12,871 nt of DNA from UBA7692 sp964552715. GTDB taxonomy: Bacteria; Bacteroidota; Bacteroidia; Chitinophagales; LD1. The notes below the pieces were generated by a model. It saw only the letters and a program-made list of their open reading frames with translations, was not told the DNA's origin and searched no databases. The DNA is taken from NCBI GenBank assembly GCA_964552715.1, contig CAZKHZ010000106.1, forward strand, positions 1-12,871, written 5' to 3'. The translations under genes were made by a program, and so were the position numbers. Positions 7,080 to 12,871 of this stretch are shown here, in pieces; within the stretch, counting starts at the first letter, position 1, and every line of letters begins with the position of its first letter.

Positions 7080-7095
7080 TTTGTGAATTTGTGAA
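7080..7095. repeat. Tandem 8-bp repeat TTTGTGAA x2 upstream of tssB
   Basis: Two exact adjacent copies of TTTGTGAA lie 35 bases before the tssB start, in the only sizeable gap in front of the secretion genes. Each copy contains TTTG, and the second ends a TGAATTTG string that is one base from a -7 consensus. I could not place a -33 box at a normal distance, so the tssB promoter remains unassigned here. Confidence 0.45.
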
Positions 7096-7130
7096 AAAAC
7101 CTATTTTCATCGCCACTAAAAGAAAATAAT

Positions 7131-7577
7131 ATGTCAAGTTACGGTATTGGAGGAAATGAAGTTAAGGGTGATGCTTCAGAAGCAGTAGGCGATATTCCTC
7201 AAAACAAAACACTCGTTATTGAACAATTAACTGCTGACGCTCCCATCAAACCGGAATTTGTGGAAGGCTTGCAAACAGTTGAAGATGTTTTTGCGCATTA
7301 CAAACCCGAAGTGGAAGTTGAATTCCAACGTCAAGACGGCTCGGAGGCGAAAGAAAAACTTGGATTTAAAAATCTTGGCGATTTTGGTGCAAAAGGCGTT
7401 ACAGCGCAAAGCAACTTCCTGAAAGATTTGAATACACAGCGCGAACAGTATGCTAAAATTGGCAAACAATTAAAGACAAACAAACTCTTGCGCAGTGCTA
7501 TCGAAAATGAGGACACCAAAGCTGCATTATTAGATGCACTTCGTGCCTTGATTGCTGAATTAGACGAAAATAAATAA
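7131..7577 (+). CDS. tssB: T6SS contractile sheath small subunit TssB
   Basis: Small sheath subunit (VipA/TssB). It pairs with TssC to build the cytoplasmic contractile sheath that drives the Hcp tube through the envelope. The 148-residue length is slightly below most proteobacterial TssB and fits the Bacteroidota type. Family blocks are visible: a flexible N-terminus (1-20), then IPQNKTLVIEQLTADAP at about 22-38, VEDVFAHYKPEVEVEF at 50-65, the FKNLGDFGAKG block at about 78-89, and a C-terminal helix pair (LNTQREQYAKIGKQLKTNK, ALLDALRALIAEL). It is the first gene of the secretion cluster, 32 bases ahead of tssC. The ATG is preceded by an A-rich stretch without a Shine-Dalgarno site. Confidence 0.95.
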   Translation: MSSYGIGGNEVKGDASEAVGDIPQNKTLVIEQLTADAPIKPEFVEGLQTVEDVFAHYKPEVEVEFQRQDGSEAKEKLGFKNLGDFGAKGVTAQSNFLKDLNTQREQYAKIGKQLKTNKLLRSAIENEDTKAALLDALRALIAELDENK

Positions 7578-7595
7578 TCACACACAAAACAACAA

Positions 7596-7601
7596 AAGGA
7601 G
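7596..7601 (+). promoter_or_regulatory. Strong Shine-Dalgarno site of tssC
   Basis: AAGGAG lies 8 bases before the tssC ATG. None of the other gene starts in the window has an equally good site, in line with the weak use of Shine-Dalgarno pairing in Bacteroidota. It supports the chosen tssC start and high translation of this abundant subunit. Confidence 0.65.
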
Positions 7602-7609
7602 AAAAACAA

Positions 7610-8980
7610 ATGAGTGAACAAGAATTACAACAACAGTCCGTACAATATAAGGAATCTGAAAAAGTTGCAAATCCATCGCAATTATTGGATGACAGCAGTG
7701 CGAAGTTAGCCAAGCTAGGAGGGTTTGATTTGATTGAGGTGTCTATTGATGGCACTCAAAATCTCAATCCAACCAGAAAAGCAAGAAAGAAAATTTTCTT
7801 AACTGAAGCATCTAAAAAAGATGAGCGTGATGAATTGAAACGCACATTAAAACTTTGGGAAAATTTACTTTCTGAACCAGGTTCAGTTTCTGATATGGTT
7901 GAAAAAAGTCAGTTGAAATCTGAAAGTGCTGATAAACTTTTAAGACAAAATCAATTGCGTGCCTTAGAGGCAACTAAAAATTTAGAACGCTCATACCGCA
8001 ACGTAGCATTCTTCTTTAAAAATGCCGAGGCTGAGAAACTTAAAAATGTAAACTTCCTGAATGCTTCTAACGAGCAATGTCAAGATTTAGACAACACACG
8101 TTTTGCAGATGCAGTGCGCGAAGAGTTAGTTCGCAACTACGACAAATTAGACTTGCGTAAAAACTACTCTTTAATGGTTGTTCCAGGTTATTTGGGCTCA
8201 AACAAAGTAGTAGAAAAATGGTCGAAAATTGCACACGAAAACAAAGTGATGATGGTTACAGACTTCATGCACTTAGATGGCGCAGACGATGTGTTGGAAA
8301 TGTTTGAAGATGCTAACCTTACAGGTGGTGATATGTACAAAAGCAATACCATGATGACTTGTAACTGGTTGGTAGGCAGAGGCAAAACAGCCGAAGTTGG
8401 TGAGGAGGAAGATTTATACGTTCCACCATCTGGTGCAATGGCAGGTAAAATCTACTCTACACTGATGTCGCAAGTTTCGGCAGGTAAAAAGCATGGTTCT
8501 TTGAATGAAGTTGATCAGGTTCGTTTTGAGACCAAGAAATCTGAAATCGCCAATATGGAGAAATTAGGTTTGGTGCCAATGGTAAACGAATACGGAAAGG
8601 TAATGGCGTTTTCTGCCAAAACACTTTTTAATGGCGACAACTTAGGTTTGCAAACCTACTCTGTTGTGCGCGTATTCGATTACATCACTAAAGTTTTGAT
8701 GGACTTCTTAAACCGCAGAGCATTTGAAAATTTCAACGCTAACACACGGAAAGATTTAATGAGCCAAATCGTTAAGTTCTTAGACAGTGTAACTGGACCA
8801 AACAAATTGATTGAGAAATTTTCGGTAAAGCGTTTTGAACAAGACCCAAATCAGAAAGATAAAATCTATTTGGATGTTCACATGACTCCTTACTTCCCTG
8901 CAAAGAATTTCATGATTAAAATGGATGGACAAAAAGGCGATGATGGAACGGAATGGAATTCTGATTACGAACAACAATAA
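7610..8980 (+). CDS. tssC: T6SS contractile sheath large subunit TssC
   Basis: Large sheath subunit (VipB/TssC), the main body of the contractile sheath. The 456 residues are in the range of Bacteroidota subtype-iii TssC, some of which were catalogued as DUF5458. Sequence signs: a helical N-terminal region with a Lys/Glu-rich segment (about 60-130), a central region with KNYSLMVVPGYLG near 184 and MMVTDFMHLDGADDVLEMF, GGDMYKSNTMMTCNWLVGRG at about 239-258, and a C-terminal beta region DKIYLDVHMTPYFPAKNFMIKM that matches the sheath-handle part of the family. It sits directly after tssB and 38 bases before hcp1, so the three are almost certainly cotranscribed. No frameshift or loss is visible. 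Confidence 0.95.
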   Translation: MSEQELQQQSVQYKESEKVANPSQLLDDSSAKLAKLGGFDLIEVSIDGTQNLNPTRKARKKIFLTEASKKDERDELKRTLKLWENLLSEPGSVSDMVEKSQLKSESADKLLRQNQLRALEATKNLERSYRNVAFFFKNAEAEKLKNVNFLNASNEQCQDLDNTRFADAVREELVRNYDKLDLRKNYSLMVVPGYLGSNKVVEKWSKIAHENKVMMVTDFMHLDGADDVLEMFEDANLTGGDMYKSNTMMTCNWLVGRGKTAEVGEEEDLYVPPSGAMAGKIYSTLMSQVSAGKKHGSLNEVDQVRFETKKSEIANMEKLGLVPMVNEYGKVMAFSAKTLFNGDNLGLQTYSVVRVFDYITKVLMDFLNRRAFENFNANTRKDLMSQIVKFLDSVTGPNKLIEKFSVKRFEQDPNQKDKIYLDVHMTPYFPAKNFMIKMDGQKGDDGTEWNSDYEQQ

Positions 8981-9018
8981 TTTTGATACAACTTTTTTCT
9001 TAATAAAAACCAAGTATT

Positions 9019-9405
9019 ATGTCATTCAAGGCAAAATTTAAAGCAGGCGCAGTTGAGGCAAATGTTCTCTCTGCAAGTTTCGCGTTACATCAGGACACTG
9101 ATGCAACAGGTCGTCCATCTTCAGTAACACGTGGCGGTTTAATCACCATCACTGTTGAGTCAACCGACAAAACAGATTTGTTTGAGTGGATGTGTAATAG
9201 TTTCGAGCGTAAAGACGGAACCATTACTTATTTAAAGCGTGATCAAGACGCTAAATCGAAAGAGTTATCTTTCAAAGAAGCCTATATGGTGGACTACTCA
9301 GAAGTTTTCACTTCTACCGGTGGCGACCCGTTCAATATTACTTTCACACTTTCTGCAAAGAAAATTGAACTAGGAAGCGGCACACACGAAAACGAGTGGG
9401 TGTAA
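9019..9405 (+). CDS. tssD: T6SS tube protein Hcp (TssD), first copy
   Basis: Inner-tube protein: hexameric rings stack inside the TssBC sheath and are expelled on contraction. The 128 residues match the short Bacteroidota TssD type, a single beta-barrel domain. Typical points are the start SFKAKFKAGAVEANVLSASF, the strand GGLITITVESTDKTDLFEWM at about 40-59, the KDGTITYLKRDQDA block, and the late strand DPFNITFTLSAKKIELG. There is no C-terminal extension that could be a fused effector. It is the last gene before a strong terminator, so it should be expressed at the level of the sheath genes. The N-terminal block and strand order recur in the gene that follows the terminator. Confidence 0.95.
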   Translation: MSFKAKFKAGAVEANVLSASFALHQDTDATGRPSSVTRGGLITITVESTDKTDLFEWMCNSFERKDGTITYLKRDQDAKSKELSFKEAYMVDYSEVFTSTGGDPFNITFTLSAKKIELGSGTHENEWV

Positions 9406-9421
9406 TTTTTTAAAAAAGTTT

Positions 9422-9469
9422 AAAGACTGTTCCCATTCAATTCATTGCATTTGGGAACAGTCTTTTTTT
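9422..9469 (+). terminator. Strong intrinsic terminator between the two hcp genes
   Basis: AAAGACTGTTCCCA (9422-9435) and TGGGAACAGTCTTT (9452-9465) form a perfect 14-bp stem with a 16-base loop, running into T's up to 9469. It starts 17 bases after hcp1 and ends 18 bases before hcp2. This is the best terminator in the window and divides the secretion cluster into two expression units or an attenuated one. Confidence 0.92.
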
Positions 9470-9486
9470 ATTCTAAAATTTGATTT

Positions 9487-9936
9487 ATGGCAGTTAATGC
9501 AAAACTTAAAATTGAAGACGAAGAATTCAACGTACTAAGATGCGATTTCGGGTATTACTACGATTATCGCAGAGACACGTTGCAACCTCGTTCAAACGGC
9601 ACATTCTACCCAATTAATCTTCGAGTAGAAACAAGTGAATCTATGACTCTCACTACATGGGCGTTAGATGGTATTTTAAATAACCAACCCGAGCATCCTA
9701 AAAACGGAAGGATTATTTTTTCAAGGCGCGACAGAGATATTGAATCGCCACTGAAAGGAGTTTATTTCAGAAATGGGTTTATTGGTGATTATCGTGAGTA
9801 TTTTGATGCTAATGGCTCATCACCAATGTATATGGACATTGTTATTATTGCTGAGTATATGGCAATATCTGATTCGGATGAAAGCACAAGAGTTGTTTCG
9901 CGTGAATGGACACCACCTTTTCATCAGAACTCATAG
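9487..9936 (+). CDS. Divergent second Hcp-like protein (TssD family)
   Basis: A second tube-type protein of 149 residues. It aligns in outline with the upstream Hcp: the start AVNAKLKIEDEEFNVLRCDF parallels that of copy one, then NLRVETSESMTLTTW, the NGRIIFSRRDRD block and a late strand MYMDIVIIAEYM. Sequence identity by eye is low. It has a longer segment before the first strand pair and an extra C-terminal tail (STRVVSREWTPPF). Lying after the terminator and 67 bases before vgrG, it may be a low-copy ring contacting the spike, or a carrier for a particular cargo. Both roles are inference. It could also be one of the effector-binding Hcp variants seen as multiple copies in Bacteroidota clusters. 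Confidence 0.85.
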   Translation: MAVNAKLKIEDEEFNVLRCDFGYYYDYRRDTLQPRSNGTFYPINLRVETSESMTLTTWALDGILNNQPEHPKNGRIIFSRRDRDIESPLKGVYFRNGFIGDYREYFDANGSSPMYMDIVIIAEYMAISDSDESTRVVSREWTPPFHQNS

Positions 9937-9941
9937 TAAAC

Positions 9942-9958
9942 ATACTATCTACTAGTAT
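9942..9958. repeat. Short inverted repeat between hcp2 and vgrG
   Basis: ATACTA (9942-9947) and TAGTAT (9953-9958) are inverted copies around a 5-base centre, a few bases after the hcp2 stop. The arms are A+T-rich and not followed by a run of T, so a terminator is unlikely. It may simply be chance in A+T-rich DNA. Confidence 0.25.
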
Positions 9959-10003
9959 TTACTTTTAAGCATAAAATTCATACACTAAATAAATATTGTT
10001 CTT

Positions 10004-11863
10004 ATGAACATGTTAGTTACACCTGAAATCGTCATTAGCGAAACCGCTTCGGGCGATTTAGAAATCAGTAGTTTTCAGTCTCTAGTTATTCGTCAACAAG
10101 TATTTGGCTTAAATTCATGTGAACTGCATGTGGATGAGAGTGTGATTGAGGGTGACGAGCCTGACTTTATGAAGAAGTCTTCAAAGTTAATTGGTAAAAA
10201 AATCACAGTAAAGATTTCATCACCAACCGAAAACTCGAGCCTGCTTTTTATTGGAATTGTTACCAATGTTAGCTGTCAAAATTCAGCAGAAACACACTCT
10301 ATTCTGATTAAAGCAGAAAGCTCGGAAGTTTTAATGAATTATGGACTGAAGAAAAAAGTGTTTAATGATATGACTGTAAAAGATATTGTTCAGAAGGTTT
10401 GTTCATCATATTCCTCCAGTTATATTGATTTGAACAACACCGCATTTGGGCTTGCTACTTCCTTACAAACTACCTTTGTGCAATACGGGGAAACAGATTT
10501 GCAGTTTCTACAAAGAATTGCAGATGCAACTGGAAATTGGTGTTTTAATGATGGAAAAAAAACGCATTTTGGAAAACTACCTGACAATAATGCCATTGAA
10601 CTTAATGCGGGAGGCACTTTAAATTACTATGAAGTAAACACAAAAGCCGGCACAATTCAACATGAATCGGAGGTCTATGCGCCAACTGATGATCAAAATT
10701 TTTCCTCGAAATCTCAAACGGTTTCTGATACAGATAATCTTACATCAACGATTATTAGCGAATCGCAAAAAACATTTACTGATAAAAGTGCTTACCATGC
10801 GCCAAGCTATTTGAAAACACCTGACCTTCTAAATAAATATTTAGAGATAAGAACAAAACAAGATGTTATGGAGGTAAACACTGTTTCGGGAAGTAGTTGC
10901 GAAACCAAACTTAAAGTTTCTGAAAAGATAAAAATCAAAAGAGAGGATACAACTATCGGTGAGTACAGAATTGTTTCTGTTGAGGTAATGATAACTGCTG
11001 ATGGTAACTACACCAATCACTTCACAGGTGTTGCATACAGTGCATTTGCACCAAGAAAATTTTTTGGAATCCCAACCATGCCATCAGAAATGCGCGGAAG
11101 AGTTTTAGCGGTGAATGACCCTGACGGACATGGGAAAATAAAAGTAAAATTTGATTGGCAAGCAGATGATAAATACTATGGTTGGTTGCAGGTTAGTTCA
11201 CCATCTGCTGGTGATGATTCAGGATTTTATTTTAGACCAGAGGTTGATAGTTGGGTAATTATTGCATTGCAAAGTGTATATGGTTTAGACGACAGCTATA
11301 TTGCGGGTGCTTTACATCATGGCAATGCCCAACCAAAGCGTTGGAAGCACAAGGACAATCATGTTAAGGGGATTAAGACACCCGAGGGTAATGAGATTTT
11401 GCTTGAAGATAAGGGAAATGATGGCAGGGCAATCAGCATTCAGACAAAGGATGATGACGGAAATTATTTTTGGATTACAGACAAAAACGGTACTACAGAA
11501 ATATACCTGCGCTCTAAAGCGATAAAACTGATGGCAGAGAATGATTTAGAAATTTCTGCTGGAGGTAAGCTTATATTGCAAGGTACGGATGTGAAAATTT
11601 CGTCTGGTAGTACTTCTGTATCAAAAGATAGTGCTTCGCAAAGTAGTGCTATGGCTTTGATAGAACTGAAAAGCTCGGGCGATGTGAAAGTTGATAGCAA
11701 ATCAAAAGTTGAAGTGAGTGCTATGATGGATGTGAAGATTTCTGCAAATGCAAACTTTTCGGTTTCGGCAAATATGTCGGCAGAAATATCAGGCTCGGCA
11801 ACTGCAACGTTGAAAAGCTCGGGTGTGCTTACAATTCAAGGTACTTTGGTTAAAATTAATTAG
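10004..11863 (+). CDS. vgrG: T6SS spike protein VgrG (TssI)
   Basis: Trimeric spike on the tip of the Hcp tube that pierces the target and carries effectors. The 619 residues show a gp27-like base (about 1-350) with the characteristic FVQYGETDLQFLQRIADATGNW at about 155-176. A gp5 OB-fold follows at about 359-445 (MRGRVLAVNDPDGHGKIKVKF, WLQVSS, GALHHGNAQP), then a C-terminal beta-helix of short alternating repeats (DLEISAGGKLILQG, DVKISSGS, DVKVDSKSKVEVSA, NFSVSANMSAEISG, GVLTIQGTLVKIN). It stops at the end of the helix, so this is a structural VgrG without a fused toxin. No PAAR tip, adaptor or effector gene follows. ATG codons at 10004 and 10010 are both possible starts. The stop is 12 bases before tssE. 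Confidence 0.95.
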   Translation: MNMLVTPEIVISETASGDLEISSFQSLVIRQQVFGLNSCELHVDESVIEGDEPDFMKKSSKLIGKKITVKISSPTENSSLLFIGIVTNVSCQNSAETHSILIKAESSEVLMNYGLKKKVFNDMTVKDIVQKVCSSYSSSYIDLNNTAFGLATSLQTTFVQYGETDLQFLQRIADATGNWCFNDGKKTHFGKLPDNNAIELNAGGTLNYYEVNTKAGTIQHESEVYAPTDDQNFSSKSQTVSDTDNLTSTIISESQKTFTDKSAYHAPSYLKTPDLLNKYLEIRTKQDVMEVNTVSGSSCETKLKVSEKIKIKREDTTIGEYRIVSVEVMITADGNYTNHFTGVAYSAFAPRKFFGIPTMPSEMRGRVLAVNDPDGHGKIKVKFDWQADDKYYGWLQVSSPSAGDDSGFYFRPEVDSWVIIALQSVYGLDDSYIAGALHHGNAQPKRWKHKDNHVKGIKTPEGNEILLEDKGNDGRAISIQTKDDDGNYFWITDKNGTTEIYLRSKAIKLMAENDLEISAGGKLILQGTDVKISSGSTSVSKDSASQSSAMALIELKSSGDVKVDSKSKVEVSAMMDVKISANANFSVSANMSAEISGSATATLKSSGVLTIQGTLVKIN

Positions 11864-11875
11864 TGTTCTTTTTAA

Positions 11876-12307
11876 ATGGAAAAATACTACACACTTCCTA
11901 TTCAACCTAGGTTGCTTACTGATGGGAAGGAACATCCAAAAGCTACTTTAAAAGAATCTATTGCGCACTTTCTGCATTTGATTCTTACTACACATTTAGG
12001 GGAATGCAAGTTTCAACCGGAGTTGGGTTGCTCTATATGGGAAAGCGATTTTGACATTGTGGTTTCGGCAGGAATGTTGAAGGATAAAATGCAAAATGCT
12101 TTGCGGGAGGCTTTGATAAAAAATGAAAATCGTTTATCCAATGCACGTGTAGAAATGAAACTATCGCAAGAGGAAATTGTGGTGAAAGGCAGTGGCATTC
12201 GCATTAAACGAAAGCTAGAGATCAAGGCGGGCGGCATTATTGTAAAAACCAATGAGCGTTTTGATTTTCATGAACGCATTTATATTGGTCCGATTTCGTA
12301 TGATTAG
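11876..12307 (+). CDS. tssE: T6SS baseplate protein TssE (gp25-like)
   Basis: Baseplate wedge component homologous to phage T4 gp25, which nucleates sheath assembly. The 143 residues cover the whole gp25/GPW domain: SIAHFLHLILTTHLGECKFQPELGCSIWESDFD at about 28-60, a middle helix (LKDKMQNALREALIKNENRLSNARVEM) and a strand pair with the closing block ERIYIGPISYD. The last block is what I expect at the end of Bacteroidota TssE proteins. Twelve bases separate it from vgrG, so the two are cotranscribed. The gene directly after it lies on the opposite strand, with only two bases between the two stop codons, so the secretion operon ends here. tssF, tssG and tssK are not found in the window. Confidence 0.93.
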   Translation: MEKYYTLPIQPRLLTDGKEHPKATLKESIAHFLHLILTTHLGECKFQPELGCSIWESDFDIVVSAGMLKDKMQNALREALIKNENRLSNARVEMKLSQEEIVVKGSGIRIKRKLEIKAGGIIVKTNERFDFHERIYIGPISYD

Positions 12308-12309
12308 AC

Positions 12310-12624
12310 TTAGCAATTTTTTAAAGGTCTATTTGTAAAATTCCCCCTCCACACTTCCATTTTCTCTTGAAACTCTGAAGCGAGGGATTTATCGAATGGG
12401 GAGTCGTTGATGAGGGTGACTACCTGTGCTAAATCGTTAAAGCCAACCATTAATAACTCTGACCTTAACTGACTGGATGATTGAATTATAGTTGGTGCGT
12501 TGCGCAATGTGATTGCGGTATTTAATGCCTCTAATCTTCGTTGCAACAAGCCAAGCATTCTACGCTGTTCATCTTCCTCCGAAAAAAGCACCAAAAATTC
12601 TTTAGGTAAAAGAGTTGCTTGCAT
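12310..12624 (-). CDS. Small helical protein, Hpt-like but without the phospho-accepting His
   Basis: Not firmly recognised. The 104 residues read as four or five amphipathic helices with no signal or membrane segment. The middle helix SQLRSELLMVGFNDLAQVVTLIN follows the register of histidine phosphotransfer domains (H-x-L-K-G-x5-G-x3-L), with Leu, Arg, a small residue, Gly and Leu in the right places, but Ser stands where the phosphorylated His belongs. If the resemblance is real, this would be a phosphorylation-dead Hpt relative acting by binding. The start is constrained by an in-frame TAG nine bases upstream of the ATG. It converges on tssE with a two-base gap. The alternative is an unrelated helical bundle. 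Confidence 0.72.
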   Translation of the reverse strand: MQATLLPKEFLVLFSEEDEQRRMLGLLQRRLEALNTAITLRNAPTIIQSSSQLRSELLMVGFNDLAQVVTLINDSPFDKSLASEFQEKMEVWRGNFTNRPLKNC

Positions 12625-12871
12625 TAAGCCCTATCACGCAAAGAACGAACGTTTGGTTTCGTTTTATTTATTTTAAAAAAGTTAAAGATTATTCGGTTCA
12701 GAATTAAAGCTGTAAACGGTGTAGTTTTCTGCATTTAATGTAAATAGAAACAATGAAATAATAGAAGGGCGGAATAGACTTCTTTAGAAATTCAAATTTT
12801 TAGTCTTTCCTCCCTCTGAATCTCCCTTCCCGCCTTTGGCGGAATTTGCGCAGGCTACAACACGAGGGAGA
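12625..12871. other. Right-edge region without a visible gene
   Basis: I see no coding frame or RNA gene here. It begins as the upstream region of the Hpt-like gene, A+T-rich without a convincing promoter, and ends in a pyrimidine-rich stretch annotated separately. Confidence 0.5.
12821..12871. repeat. Inverted repeat with nested hairpin at the window edge
   Basis: TCTCCCT (12821-12827) and AGGGAGA (12865-12871) are perfect inverted arms. Inside lies CCGCC-TTT-GGCGG (12830-12842). The preceding stretch from about 12804 is almost all C and T, and holds a second copy of the arm motif (TCCCTC at 12811-12816). The base composition differs sharply from the surrounding A+T-rich DNA, suggesting an interspersed intergenic repeat or a structured transcript end. 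The right side is cut by the window. Confidence 0.35.

Noticed and set aside
7049..7091. tssB promoter made of TTTG (7049-7052) and TGAATTTG (7084-7091)
   Set aside because: The 31-bp gap is too long for a Bacteroidota -33/-7 pair; the nearer AAATTTTG at 7076-7083 lacks the TA bases.
9450..9482. Promoter for hcp2 made of TTTG (9450-9453) and AAAATTTG (9475-9482)
   Set aside because: The first box lies inside the terminator stem, the second lacks the TA pair, and only four bases separate it from the ATG.
11400..11863. Toxic C-terminal extension on VgrG
   Set aside because: The region after the OB-fold is low-complexity alternating beta-helix repeat up to the last residue; there is no globular domain after it.
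7131..12307. Contractile prophage tail or extracellular contractile injection system instead of T6SS
   Set aside because: TssB and TssC are separate small and large sheath genes of T6SS type, followed by Hcp and a full gp27-gp5 VgrG. There are no phage capsid, tape-measure, tail-fibre or AAA-ATPase genes of the injection-system type in view.
1..12871. tRNA, rRNA, CRISPR array, insertion sequence or replication origin
   Set aside because: No cloverleaf-like element, rRNA segment, spaced repeat array, transposase frame or DnaA-box cluster was seen on either strand.

Overview
The window looks like a chromosomal piece of a Bacteroidota (Bacteroidetes) bacterium. The DNA is A+T-rich. Several start regions carry the phylum's promoter pattern (a TTTG/TTG -33 box and a TAnnTTTG-like -7 box), and most genes lack a Shine-Dalgarno site. 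The structural type VI secretion genes (TssB, TssC, Hcp/TssD, VgrG/TssI, TssE) are of the kind found in the Bacteroidota-specific T6SS subtype iii. I cannot name the genus.

Layout: (1) Positions 1-1768, minus strand: the N-terminal ~590 residues of a UvrD/AddA-like superfamily 1 helicase that runs off the left edge. (2) Positions 1807-2765, plus strand: a complete Xre/ParS-type antitoxin and RES toxin pair with overlapping stop/start codons. Its -7 box lies inside an imperfect palindrome that looks like an autoregulatory operator. (3) Positions 2762-5496, minus strand: a predicted outer-membrane beta-barrel protein, an unrecognised 275-residue protein and an RlmI-type 23S rRNA methyltransferase. 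(4) Positions 5497-6986: a divergent intergenic region with regularly spaced TTGTAA half-sites, then a periplasmic heavy-metal-associated (HMA) protein and an unrecognised secreted protein on the plus strand. (5) Positions 7131-12307, plus strand: tssB-tssC-hcp1, a strong intrinsic terminator, hcp2-vgrG-tssE. (6) Positions 12310-12624, minus strand: a 104-residue helical protein that matches the histidine phosphotransfer (Hpt) core pattern but has Ser where the phospho-accepting His should be. (7) Positions 12625-12871: no gene seen; the right edge holds a pyrimidine-rich inverted repeat.

How the genes work together: TssB and TssC polymerise into the contractile sheath around a tube of Hcp rings tipped by VgrG, and TssE is a baseplate wedge component. 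Only this phage-tail-like half of the machine is present. The remaining baseplate genes (tssF, G, K), the ClpV/TssH ATPase, the subtype-iii membrane complex and any recognisable effector, PAAR or immunity gene are absent and must lie elsewhere if the system works. The terminator after hcp1 suggests that the abundant parts (sheath and tube) and the low-copy parts (second Hcp, spike, baseplate) are made at different levels. No tRNA, rRNA, CRISPR array, transposase or origin was found.
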